Shown here: positions 10,813 through 18,372 of the stretch, piece by piece
Layout: each line of letters opens with the position of its first letter
Numbering within the stretch: the stretch's first letter is position 1
Assembly (NCBI RefSeq): GCF_010614725.1
Contig: NZ_JAAEHL010000003.1
Location: forward strand, 124,001 to 188,000
Source of the DNA: Flavobacterium ajazii
GTDB lineage: Bacteria; Bacteroidota; Bacteroidia; Flavobacteriales; Flavobacteriaceae
Length of the DNA stretch: 64,000 nt
Direction of reading: 5' to 3'
Position numbers and translations under genes: made by a program
The notes under the pieces: model-generated
Seen by the model: only the letters and a program-made list of their open reading frames with translations
Database searches by the model: none
Told to the model about the DNA's origin: nothing

Positions 10813-11444
10813 AAAAATTACTGATTATAGGAACTGTATTTATTCTTTTTTTACTTCCGTCTAAAGTAACAGCCCAAAAACAGGAAATCCAGCAATTGAT
10901 TTTGAACATAGAAAAATTGGCTCAGTTCAAACAGATTCTAAAGGACATGAAAAAGGGCTATGAAATACTAAGTGGAGGTTATAATACGGTAAAAGATTTG
11001 TCTGAAGGAAATTTCAACCTTCATGAAACATTTCTTGATGCGCTCATGCAGGTTAGTCCCACAGTTAAGAATTACAGGCATATTGGTGATATTGTTAATT
11101 ATCAGGTGCTGCTGGTAAAAGAATACAAGTCCGCTTTTAACCGCTTTAGGGATAGTAAAAATTTTAATCCTGAAGAAATCGCCTATCTCGAAAGAGTGTA
11201 TGATAATCTGTTTAAACAAAGTCTTAGAAATCTTGATGAATTGACTTCGGTGATTACCGCTAATAAAATGCGAATGTCAGATGATGAAAGGCTAGCGGCT
11301 ATTGACAAAATATATGCAGATATGCAGGACAAACTTTTGTTCCTGAGAAACTTCAACAACAATACGGCTGTACTGGCTTTGCAACGTGCCAAAGAGCATA
11401 ATGATACCCGCGCAATGCGTAATATTTATAAGTTAAATAACTAA
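10809..11444 (+). CDS. Secreted helical conjugation protein, TraI-like paralogue B
   Basis: A 211-aa protein with a signal peptide (LIIGTVFILFLLPSKVTAQ), paralogous to the preceding product along its whole length. Shared anchors are the GNFNLHE segment, the RVYDNLFKQSLRNLDEL helix, the MSDDERLAAIDKIYADM motif and the C-terminal LALQRAKEHNDTRAMRNIY. That C-terminus also resembles TraI. It overlaps the upstream gene by 4 nt and precedes traJ by 12 nt. With TraI it forms three related exported proteins in a row. Function is not known directly; assembly into one extracytoplasmic structure is an inference. Confidence 0.7.
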   Translation: MKKLLIIGTVFILFLLPSKVTAQKQEIQQLILNIEKLAQFKQILKDMKKGYEILSGGYNTVKDLSEGNFNLHETFLDALMQVSPTVKNYRHIGDIVNYQVLLVKEYKSAFNRFRDSKNFNPEEIAYLERVYDNLFKQSLRNLDELTSVITANKMRMSDDERLAAIDKIYADMQDKLLFLRNFNNNTAVLALQRAKEHNDTRAMRNIYKLNN

Positions 11445-11456
11445 ATATCCACTCTC

Positions 11457-12653
11457 ATGATAAAGATAAATAAGCACATATCACTTGTCGTAATAATGAT
11501 TTTATCCCCCTTTCTGAGCCACTCACAAGGAATTGCAGACGACATGAACGGTCTGCATAGCGTGCTGGAACAATTGTATGATGAAATGATGCCTTTGTGC
11601 AGTAATCTCATTGGCGTCGGTCAAGGTCTTGCCGGTTTTGCAGCGATGTGGTATATCGCTTCAAGAGTCTGGAGACATATTGCAAGTGCCGAACCCATAG
11701 ATTTCTATCCGCTCTTTCGTCCTTTTGTTATCGGGTTTTGCATTATGATTTTCCCGTCTGTACTGTATATGATTAATGGTGTCATGAAACCTACTGTTAC
11801 CGCAACTGCTGCAATGGTCGAAGGGTCAAATAAAGCGATTGAAAGGCTGCTTAAAGAAAAAGAAGAAGCGCTCAAAGAAACAGATCCATGGAAAATGTAT
11901 GTGGGTTCCACAGGAAGCGGCGATCAGGATAAATGGTACCGATATACCCATGATGACGCAGATCCGAGTGGACAGGGAATGCTGGATGGTATTGGAAATG
12001 ATATCAAATTTGCGATGAGCAAAGCCTCTTATAATTTCCGAAATTCAGTAAAAGAATGGATGAGCGAGGTACTGCGTGTATTATTTGAATCTGCTTCCCT
12101 ATGCATCGATACGCTGCGGACTTTTCAATTGGTGGTACTCTCTATTTTAGGCCCAATCGTTTTTGGTATTTCGGTCTTCGATGGTTTTCAACATACCTTG
12201 ACCGTTTGGCTGGCACGTTACATCAACATTTATCTCTGGCTCCCTGTGGCTAATATATTTGGAAGTATCATCGGGAAAATTCAGGAGAATATGCTAAAAA
12301 TTGACATAGCCCAAGCTGGAGAATATGGAGATACTTTCTTTAGCAGGACTGATGTTGCCTATTTGGTCTTTATGATTATTGGCATTATTGGCTATTTCAC
12401 TGTTCCCTCAGTCGCTAATTACATTGTTCATGCCGGAGGTGGCGGTGCACTGGGACAAAAAGTGACCAGTATGTTTAGTAGTTCAACAACTTCAGTGATG
12501 AGTACTGCATCTCAAGGCACTACAATGGCAGCTGATGCAATGGGAAATGCTGCAGGGCGTATGTATCAGAGCATGGCGAATTCCGGTAATTCTGAGCCTT
12601 ACTTCAAAGACAAGGAGAATTATATGGCCGATAAGTTAAAAGGTAAATCTTAA
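11457..12653 (+). CDS. traJ: Conjugative transposon protein TraJ (VirB6-like)
   Basis: A 398-aa polytopic inner-membrane protein. It has a signal segment ending near SHSQG, a helix around GQGLAGFAAMWYIA, a helix at PFVIGFCIMIFPSVLYMI, and further helices around residues 205-240 and 290-320. A Ser/Thr/Ala-rich tail follows (SSSTTSVMSTASQGTTMA). This matches Bacteroidetes TraJ, generally likened to VirB6, the channel component of the inner-membrane complex. It lies in the expected order before traK. Confidence 0.88.
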   Translation: MIKINKHISLVVIMILSPFLSHSQGIADDMNGLHSVLEQLYDEMMPLCSNLIGVGQGLAGFAAMWYIASRVWRHIASAEPIDFYPLFRPFVIGFCIMIFPSVLYMINGVMKPTVTATAAMVEGSNKAIERLLKEKEEALKETDPWKMYVGSTGSGDQDKWYRYTHDDADPSGQGMLDGIGNDIKFAMSKASYNFRNSVKEWMSEVLRVLFESASLCIDTLRTFQLVVLSILGPIVFGISVFDGFQHTLTVWLARYINIYLWLPVANIFGSIIGKIQENMLKIDIAQAGEYGDTFFSRTDVAYLVFMIIGIIGYFTVPSVANYIVHAGGGGALGQKVTSMFSSSTTSVMSTASQGTTMAADAMGNAAGRMYQSMANSGNSEPYFKDKENYMADKLKGKS

Positions 12654-12670
12654 TCCTAAATTCAAAGCTT

Positions 12671-13291
12671 ATGTTTAGTAAAATGAAAAATATTGACACT
12701 GCTTTTCGTCATGTCCGCGGTTTTACGATGCTTGTCATTACTGGGTGTATCCTGATTAGCTGCTTTTCACTTTATAAGAGTTTCACACTCGTATCGCAAA
12801 TGCAGAACAAGGTTTATATACTGGCTAACGGAAAAGCACTTGAAGCCTATGCTTCAGACCGAAAAGATAATATTCCCGTAGAAGCCAGAGATCATGTGAA
12901 AACCTTCCATAAGCTGTTTTTTACACTTGACCCGGATGATAAAGTAATTAAAAGTAATGTAACCAAAGCACTTTATCTGGCGGATGACAGTGCCAAACGC
13001 GTTTACGATGATTTAAAAGAAAATGGTTATTACTCCGGTATCATATCGGGAAATGTCAGCCAGACCATTCAGATTGACAGTGTAGCTATTGACCTTAGTA
13101 ATTATCCGTATGGATTCCGATGTTATGCTACTCAAAATATTATACGCACGACCAGTATTGCACATCGGAACCTTATAACTGAAGGTAACCTTCGTAATGT
13201 GTCGCGAAGCGACAACAATCCACACGGCTTTTTAATCGAGCGATGGAATACTATTGAGAATCGAGATATAAGTACTGAAAACAGAAAATAA
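12671..13291 (+). CDS. traK: Conjugative transposon protein TraK (VirB8-like)
   Basis: A 206-aa bitopic protein. It has a short cytoplasmic N-terminus starting FSKMKNIDTAFRHVR, one membrane helix (residues ~18-38), and a periplasmic domain containing QTIQIDSVAIDLSNYPYGF and a basic IIRTTSIAHRNLITEG stretch. This is the Bacteroidetes TraK layout, comparable to VirB8, which nucleates the inner-membrane part of the channel. Spacing is 17 nt from traJ and 14 nt to the next gene. Confidence 0.88.
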   Translation: MFSKMKNIDTAFRHVRGFTMLVITGCILISCFSLYKSFTLVSQMQNKVYILANGKALEAYASDRKDNIPVEARDHVKTFHKLFFTLDPDDKVIKSNVTKALYLADDSAKRVYDDLKENGYYSGIISGNVSQTIQIDSVAIDLSNYPYGFRCYATQNIIRTTSIAHRNLITEGNLRNVSRSDNNPHGFLIERWNTIENRDISTENRK

Positions 13292-13305
13292 TAAAACTCT
13301 ACATC

Positions 13306-13800
13306 ATGAAATTCACTTTTAAACGAAATAGCCAAAAAAGCGATGTTGTGGAAAGGGCTAAAAATAATCTATGGCAAAAGTTTGAACAGGCCAATCTCCG
13401 ATTACAGTATAAATGTGCCCATTGGCTCGAACGTAAAACGGCTCACTTTTCACGTCTTAACTGGATAGTGATTCTATTGGCCTTTATAGTGTTTACAGGT
13501 GGATGCAGTATTTATCTGATTGTGAAAAGTTTTTCAGGTAATCCAACTGAAAATATTACTGTAATCCCAATAACCAAACCAGCCAATGCAATACCCTTAA
13601 AGGAAAAGCCTCTTGAACTCAATGAAGTTATTAGTAAAACAGAATTTGAAAAAATTGCAAGTTTTCGGAAATATATGGATAGTCTGGACCGCAGTCCCAC
13701 AGGAAAAAAAACTTATGACAGTATTGTTTCAGAGCGACCCGGACTTCTGGACAGTCTGACAATAATAGAAAATTATTATTACTCACATCTTAAAAATTAA
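13306..13800 (+). CDS. TraL-position inner-membrane protein
   Basis: A 164-aa protein with a basic cytoplasmic head, one membrane helix near residues 48-68 (WIVILLAFIVFTGGCSIYLIV) and a charged periplasmic tail. It occupies the traL slot between traK and traM in CTnDOT-type operons. The sequence is too divergent for me to assign TraL by motif, so the name is positional. It ends 4 nt before traM, implying coupled expression. Confidence 0.55.
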   Translation: MKFTFKRNSQKSDVVERAKNNLWQKFEQANLRLQYKCAHWLERKTAHFSRLNWIVILLAFIVFTGGCSIYLIVKSFSGNPTENITVIPITKPANAIPLKEKPLELNEVISKTEFEKIASFRKYMDSLDRSPTGKKTYDSIVSERPGLLDSLTIIENYYYSHLKN

Positions 13801-13804
13801 TATC

Positions 13805-15091
13805 ATGGAACAAAACACAAAATCTCTAAAAGTACTAAAGCAGCGTAAGATGCTGTTGGTATTGCCAATATTGGCTTTACCATTTCTAACTGCCATTTTT
13901 TGGGCATTGGGTGGTGGAAAAATGGATGCCTCTAACTCAGCAGTAACACAGCAAAAAGGTTTTAATCTAAAACTTCCTGATGCGAACCTGAAAGAAGGAC
14001 TTCCGCTGGATAAAATGAATTATTATGATCTGGCTGCTCTTGATTCCGCAAAGCTGGATGAACTTATTAAAAAAGATCCTAATTATTTAAGCCAGTCCTT
14101 TCAGATTGATTCCACCGAGGACAGCAGTGCTGTTACCCATAGAAAAGAACGAAATGGTTTAAACAAATCCGTTTATCGTGATCCAAATGAAGAAAAAGTA
14201 CATCAAAAATTGGAAGCATTGCAAAAAGCAATTAATGCACCTGTTCCAATTCCGGAGCAAAACAGAGAGTATGCTAAAATTTCAAAATCAAATGAAGACG
14301 CCTTGATGCATTCCAATGATGTGGACAGACTGGAACAAATGATGCAGTCTATGAATGATGGACAGGAAAGCCAGGATCCGGAATTAAAACAGCTCGGTGG
14401 AATGCTGGAGAGTATTCTGGATATCCAACATCCCAACAGAATGCAGGAAAAATTAAAAAAAGCGTCCGAGGCTGAGCGTGGACAAGTCTTCACTATTTCC
14501 ACCAAGGAGCAGGAAGATCCTGTTTCTTCTTTACAAAACAAAACTGTTAATCATACTGAGTCAGGACCGAATAGATTTTACTCTCTGGACGAACCTGAAA
14601 ATGATGATTTAATGCAAAATGCAGTACAAGCCATTATCCACGAAACACAAACCATTGTAAATGGATCCACAGTTAAATTCCGACTCATGAATGATATTTT
14701 CATAAACGGAGTTAAAATTGTAAAAGACAATTTTCTGTTTGGAACAGCTTCCTTAAAGGGAGAAAGGCTAACGATCAACATCAGCAGTATCAGATACAAC
14801 AACTCCTTATTCCCGGTGGATTTGTCTGTTTACGATATGGATGGACTTGTTGGAATCTATATTCCGGGAGCTATTAATCGTGATGTAGCCAAAGCTTCTG
14901 CTGATCGATCCATGCAGACTTTGGGAGTTGCATCACTTGACGACTCATGGGGAGCTCAGGCGGCAGGAGCCGGAATTGAAGCGGCAAAAAGTCTTCTGAG
15001 TAAAAAAGTAAAGCTAGTTAAAGTAGTTGTAAAAGCTGGTTATAAGGTACTGCTGCACGATGAAAAGCAGAAACAAAATAATTCCAATTAA
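13805..15091 (+). CDS. traM: Conjugative transposon protein TraM (VirB10-like)
   Basis: A 428-aa protein with a short cytoplasmic head and a membrane helix near residues 17-37 (LLVLPILALPFLTAIFWALG). A long charged linker holds EEKVHQKLEALQKAI and a DDL-rich segment. The C-terminal beta-rich domain from about residue 270 contains AIIHETQTIVNGSTVKFRL and GLVGIYIPGAINRDVA. This architecture is that of TraM of Bacteroidetes ICEs, the VirB10-like scaffold spanning the periplasm and contacting the outer-membrane ring made with TraN. Confidence 0.9.
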   Translation: MEQNTKSLKVLKQRKMLLVLPILALPFLTAIFWALGGGKMDASNSAVTQQKGFNLKLPDANLKEGLPLDKMNYYDLAALDSAKLDELIKKDPNYLSQSFQIDSTEDSSAVTHRKERNGLNKSVYRDPNEEKVHQKLEALQKAINAPVPIPEQNREYAKISKSNEDALMHSNDVDRLEQMMQSMNDGQESQDPELKQLGGMLESILDIQHPNRMQEKLKKASEAERGQVFTISTKEQEDPVSSLQNKTVNHTESGPNRFYSLDEPENDDLMQNAVQAIIHETQTIVNGSTVKFRLMNDIFINGVKIVKDNFLFGTASLKGERLTINISSIRYNNSLFPVDLSVYDMDGLVGIYIPGAINRDVAKASADRSMQTLGVASLDDSWGAQAAGAGIEAAKSLLSKKVKLVKVVVKAGYKVLLHDEKQKQNNSN

Positions 15092-15100
15092 AAACTAAAA

Positions 15101-15955
15101 ATGATACAGATGAAAAATTTTAAACTATTGGTGATGGGGTATTTATTATTGATGACCATCGATGTATTTGCACAGCAAACAAGTAAAAACCGTTTATCCA
15201 AAACAGAATCAGACTCTCTAAGGATAGCCTATTCAAAAACGACCAATATTATATTTCCTTTTGCCATAAAAAGTGTTGACAAAGGAAGTCCTGATATACT
15301 CGTACAAAAAGCAAAAGGTCTTGAAAACATCCTTCAGATCAAAGCTGCCCAAAAAGGATTTTTTCAAACCAATCTTACGGTAGTCACTGCAGATGGCAAA
15401 CTCTATTCCTTCGTATTGGATTATAATGAAGATTTCCCGCAGCTGAATCTTACCTTGAATAAAACAAAACTGAACGGACAGGAAATTTATTTTTCAGATG
15501 AAGCTATTAATGATCAGGATATTGAGGAATATTCAAAATTAGCACTATACGACAAAAAAAAGCTGCGAGGTCAAAAGGAAAGTAAGTACGATATTGATTT
15601 TAGGCTCAACGGAATTTTTATACGTGACGAAGTAATGTATTACAGGATAAAAATAACCAACCATTCTAAAATCAATTATGAGATCGACCAGCTTCGTTTT
15701 TTTATCCGTGACACAAAAAAAATAAAACGTACTGCCTCACAGGAAATTGAAATTACACCCATTTATATCCTGAATAATGTTGATAAAATTGAAGCAGAAG
15801 CAGAAAACATCTTTGTATTTGCACTGCCAAAATTTACAATTCCGGAAAAAAAATTCTTAGCCATACAGCTAATGGAAAAAAACGGAGGCAGACATTTAGA
15901 AGAACATGTCAAGAATACAAAACTGGTGCAGGTTACTGTACTCCCTAAACTATAA
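15101..15955 (+). CDS. traN: Conjugative transposon protein TraN (VirB9-like)
   Basis: A 284-aa exported protein with a signal peptide ending in DVFAQ. The conserved opening of the mature protein is TTNIIFPFAIKSVDKGSPDIL. A beta-rich domain binding TraM partners follows (VKFRL-like strands here as YDIDFRLNGIFIRDEVMYYRI). It matches TraN of Bacteroidetes conjugative transposons (DUF4138), comparable to VirB9. Translation could begin at ATG 15101 or 15110; the latter gives a more typical signal peptide. No traO, traP or traQ follows, which is shorter than in CTnDOT. Confidence 0.88.
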   Translation: MIQMKNFKLLVMGYLLLMTIDVFAQQTSKNRLSKTESDSLRIAYSKTTNIIFPFAIKSVDKGSPDILVQKAKGLENILQIKAAQKGFFQTNLTVVTADGKLYSFVLDYNEDFPQLNLTLNKTKLNGQEIYFSDEAINDQDIEEYSKLALYDKKKLRGQKESKYDIDFRLNGIFIRDEVMYYRIKITNHSKINYEIDQLRFFIRDTKKIKRTASQEIEITPIYILNNVDKIEAEAENIFVFALPKFTIPEKKFLAIQLMEKNGGRHLEEHVKNTKLVQVTVLPKL

Positions 15956-15983
15956 ACTATATAATAATTTAAAAATTGAAATC

Positions 15984-16781
15984 ATGAACGAGAAAAATTT
16001 TGAATACTTAAGAGATCAGATTAAGTATACCGGATTCGGTGAAGCACTGGAATCTCAATTAAAGGAAAAAATGCAGAAGGAAGAGCCTAATTTTACTTTG
16101 ACACATAATACGCAATATGGTAATGATACGACTCTAGCGACATTAAATTTCAATAAGTCGAAAGAAAGTGATCTGTATTTCTTTAATTCTTATAAAGTGG
16201 AATTGCAAAAAGAGAATTCTAAAGAATCTTTGGAGCAAACCTTTTATATCAATAAAGGCAGTAACATAACCATGAAAGAAGCTTACAATCTTATGGAAGG
16301 CAGATCAGTCAATAAAGATCTCACCAGTAAAGAGGGTGAAGTTTACAATTCCTGGGTTCAAATGGACTTCAAACAATCCGAAACTAATGGAAACTTTAAA
16401 CTAAACCATTACCACCAGAATTACGGCTATGATTTAGAAGCAGCACTGTCCAAACATCCAATTAAAGAACTGGAAACCCCAAAATACAAAGAAGACTTGA
16501 TGAATTCTTTGAAAAAAGGAAATCTGCAGAGCGCTACTTTCTTAAAAGAAGGCAATGAGATCAAGCAGTATATTGAAGCAAGCCCGCAATTCAAAACAAT
16601 TAATATCTATGATAATAATATGAAACGAATTGACAATCGTAAAGCTCAAGAAGAAAAACAATCCGAAAGCCAGCAGACCTCAGAGAAACAAGGCAGTAAA
16701 AAGCAAAACCAAACAGCCGACGATGATGGACCTGAAGTGCCAAAGGAAGCTAAGAAAAAAAAGAAAAGTCAATCCATGTAA
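15984..16781 (+). CDS. ICE accessory protein A, paralogue of the next gene
   Basis: A 265-aa soluble protein with no signal peptide. The frame is open further upstream, but ATG 15984 avoids overlapping traN and starts with MNEKNFEYLRDQIKYTGFGE. Residues ~95-215 share a domain with the following gene product. Anchors are AYNLMEGRSV, SWVQMDF, NYGYDLEAAL, a SLKKGN turn and YIEASPQFKTINIYD. The C-terminal ~45 residues are low-complexity Lys/Glu/Gln. I do not know a function. Position in the tra operon suggests a conserved cytoplasmic accessory role, perhaps DNA or protein binding. Confidence 0.7.
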   Translation: MNEKNFEYLRDQIKYTGFGEALESQLKEKMQKEEPNFTLTHNTQYGNDTTLATLNFNKSKESDLYFFNSYKVELQKENSKESLEQTFYINKGSNITMKEAYNLMEGRSVNKDLTSKEGEVYNSWVQMDFKQSETNGNFKLNHYHQNYGYDLEAALSKHPIKELETPKYKEDLMNSLKKGNLQSATFLKEGNEIKQYIEASPQFKTINIYDNNMKRIDNRKAQEEKQSESQQTSEKQGSKKQNQTADDDGPEVPKEAKKKKKSQSM

Positions 16782-16790
16782 TTAGTAATT

Positions 16791-17846
16791 ATGAGCGAAC
16801 AACTTCCCGTTAACAGAGTAGAAATGGAATTAAAACAGTGGCACTCCAGGGAAGAGCGTTTTAGCAAACTGTTTAATTTCAGCCTTTCCAACAATAGATC
16901 ATTCCTTAAAGAAAAGCTGCACCACTACGAACGTATTGGAACAAAGTATAAGGACACTACAAATTTAGATGAACGTTTTGCTTTGCAGATGCTCAAACAG
17001 GAAAAAAGTAAGATTTTAAAACAGCTTTATCCTAATTTATTAGTTCGTCTTGTTCGTAAACTTCTCGTTGCGCCACTTATAGACCAAATTGCGGTACGCA
17101 AGGATGTAAAAGAAGAAAAAAAAAACAACCAATCGCTGCAGGAACAGGTGCAGCGTATTGGTTTTAGAGATTTATCAGACAAAATTGAACAGCAAATCAA
17201 GTTAGGTCACGAGCAGTTTACTATTCCGGTTTCCTATTACATCAACGAAAAAGAAAGACTGGATCATGAGTTATCTTTTTCTAAAGACCAAAGTGGAAAA
17301 TATCAATTTAATGGTTATAAAACCACTTTGCAAAATGAACTAAAACCTGAAGAAAACAGAAGCCATTATTTCAAATTACAGGAAGGAAATTCTTTTGACA
17401 CAAAACAGGCTTATAATTTGTTAGCGGGCCGGGCAGTTCAAAAGGAAAAATCCTGGATACAGTTAGATCTTAATGATAAAGAAGCAAATGGAAATCATCG
17501 TATCAAAGAATTTCATTCGGGATACGGCTATGATCTTGAAAAGGCAGTACAGCAGCTTCCCTTAAAGGAATTATCAAATAAAAATGGAGCTGATAAATTA
17601 AAGGATAGTCTAAAACAAGGAAATCGGTTGCCAGTAACCTTGATTAAAAATGGAAATGAACACCGGTTTTATATTGAAGCAAATCCTCAGTTTAAATCGG
17701 TAAATATTTATGATGAGCATTCCAGAAAAATTACGCTATCAACGGCATTGGGTAATAAAACAATGGAAACTGTAAAACAAATACAAAAAACGAACGAGAG
17801 CCATCAGGTTAATCATTCCAAACTGAATGGCATGCATATAAGCTGA
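16791..17846 (+). CDS. ICE accessory protein B, paralogue of the previous gene
   Basis: A 351-aa cytoplasmic protein. Residues 1-~115 form a basic helical N-terminus (LVRLVRKLLVAPL) not found in the neighbour. Residues ~120-310 repeat the neighbour's domain: AYNLLAGRAV, SWIQLDL, GYGYDLEKAV, SLKQGNRLPVTL and YIEANPQFKSVNIYD. The shared IEA(N/S)PQFK(T/S)(I/V)NIYD block is especially well kept. Function is unrecognised. The tandem pair appears to have arisen by duplication followed by gain of different terminal extensions. It lies 9 nt after its paralogue and 11 nt before the next gene. Confidence 0.7.
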   Translation: MSEQLPVNRVEMELKQWHSREERFSKLFNFSLSNNRSFLKEKLHHYERIGTKYKDTTNLDERFALQMLKQEKSKILKQLYPNLLVRLVRKLLVAPLIDQIAVRKDVKEEKKNNQSLQEQVQRIGFRDLSDKIEQQIKLGHEQFTIPVSYYINEKERLDHELSFSKDQSGKYQFNGYKTTLQNELKPEENRSHYFKLQEGNSFDTKQAYNLLAGRAVQKEKSWIQLDLNDKEANGNHRIKEFHSGYGYDLEKAVQQLPLKELSNKNGADKLKDSLKQGNRLPVTLIKNGNEHRFYIEANPQFKSVNIYDEHSRKITLSTALGNKTMETVKQIQKTNESHQVNHSKLNGMHIS

Positions 17847-17857
17847 GAAACTGAAAT

Positions 17858-18142
17858 ATGAAAGCACTACAACCTTTATCTGATTTCTTTAAGGCAATAG
17901 AGAAAGATTACCGTATTAGTATCACTCATATCGGTATATATGCTGCATTGCTTCAATTTCGGGTAGAAAAAGGTTTTGTTAATCCTATTGAGGTCTATCG
18001 ATATGAAATTATGAAGTTAGCGAAGATAACTGGGCCTGTTACCTATCATAAATGTATGCGTGAGCTAAATGAGTATGGTTACATAAGTTATCTGCCAAAA
18101 CGTAACAGAAACCAGAGAAGTACGATTTATTTCCCCATATGA
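17858..18142 (+). CDS. Small winged-helix-like protein at the end of the tra operon
   Basis: A 94-aa protein whose sequence reads as a winged helix-turn-helix: helix at ITHIGIYAALLQF, recognition-type helix at TGPVTYHKCMRELNEYGYI, then a basic wing SYLPKRNRNQRSTIYFP. Proteins of this kind occur in Bacteroidetes elements and could bind DNA as a regulator or replication/recombination factor. It is the last gene of the operon before a hairpin at 18164-18187, 75 nt before the recombination module. Direct function is unknown. Confidence 0.65.
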   Translation: MKALQPLSDFFKAIEKDYRISITHIGIYAALLQFRVEKGFVNPIEVYRYEIMKLAKITGPVTYHKCMRELNEYGYISYLPKRNRNQRSTIYFPI

Positions 18143-18163
18143 ATAATTGAATCAATTTAATTA

Positions 18164-18187
18164 GTAAAGCCCTCTTAAGGGCTTTAC
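18164..18187 (+). terminator. Hairpin closing the tra operon
   Basis: A perfect 9-bp stem, GTAAAGCCC (18164-18172) with GGGCTTTAC (18179-18187), around a small AT loop. It lies after the last tra-operon gene and before the recombination module. There is no T-run on the plus strand, so it may be a weak or factor-assisted terminator or an RNA-stabilising hairpin. Confidence 0.5.
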
Positions 18188-18216
18188 CTATCAAAAGTAA
18201 TTAAAGGAGGTGTGTG

Positions 18217-18372
18217 ATGGAAAATGAAAATGAGAAATTATTGGAAGTAGATCAAATAATTTTTGAAACTTTTGAAATGATTGAGCAGGAACGAGAGCAA
18301 AAGTTAGTAAATTTAATAATTGAAATAATTGTTTCATCTACTTTAAAAGAATATTATGAAAAAGGCAATTAG
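18217..18372 (+). CDS. Small acidic ORF with perfect Shine-Dalgarno, coupled to the recombinase
   Basis: A 51-aa frame, ATG 18217 to TAG 18370-18372, starting MENENEKLLEVDQII and ending STLKEYYEKGN. It is acidic and likely all-helical. AAAGGAGG (18203-18210) lies 6 nt before the ATG, a textbook ribosome-binding site that is rare in this organism. The frame overlaps the recombinase start by 17 nt, which suggests translational coupling. No family is recognised. A role as a recombination accessory or directionality factor is possible but rests on position alone. Confidence 0.55.
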   Translation: MENENEKLLEVDQIIFETFEMIEQEREQKLVNLIIEIIVSSTLKEYYEKGN

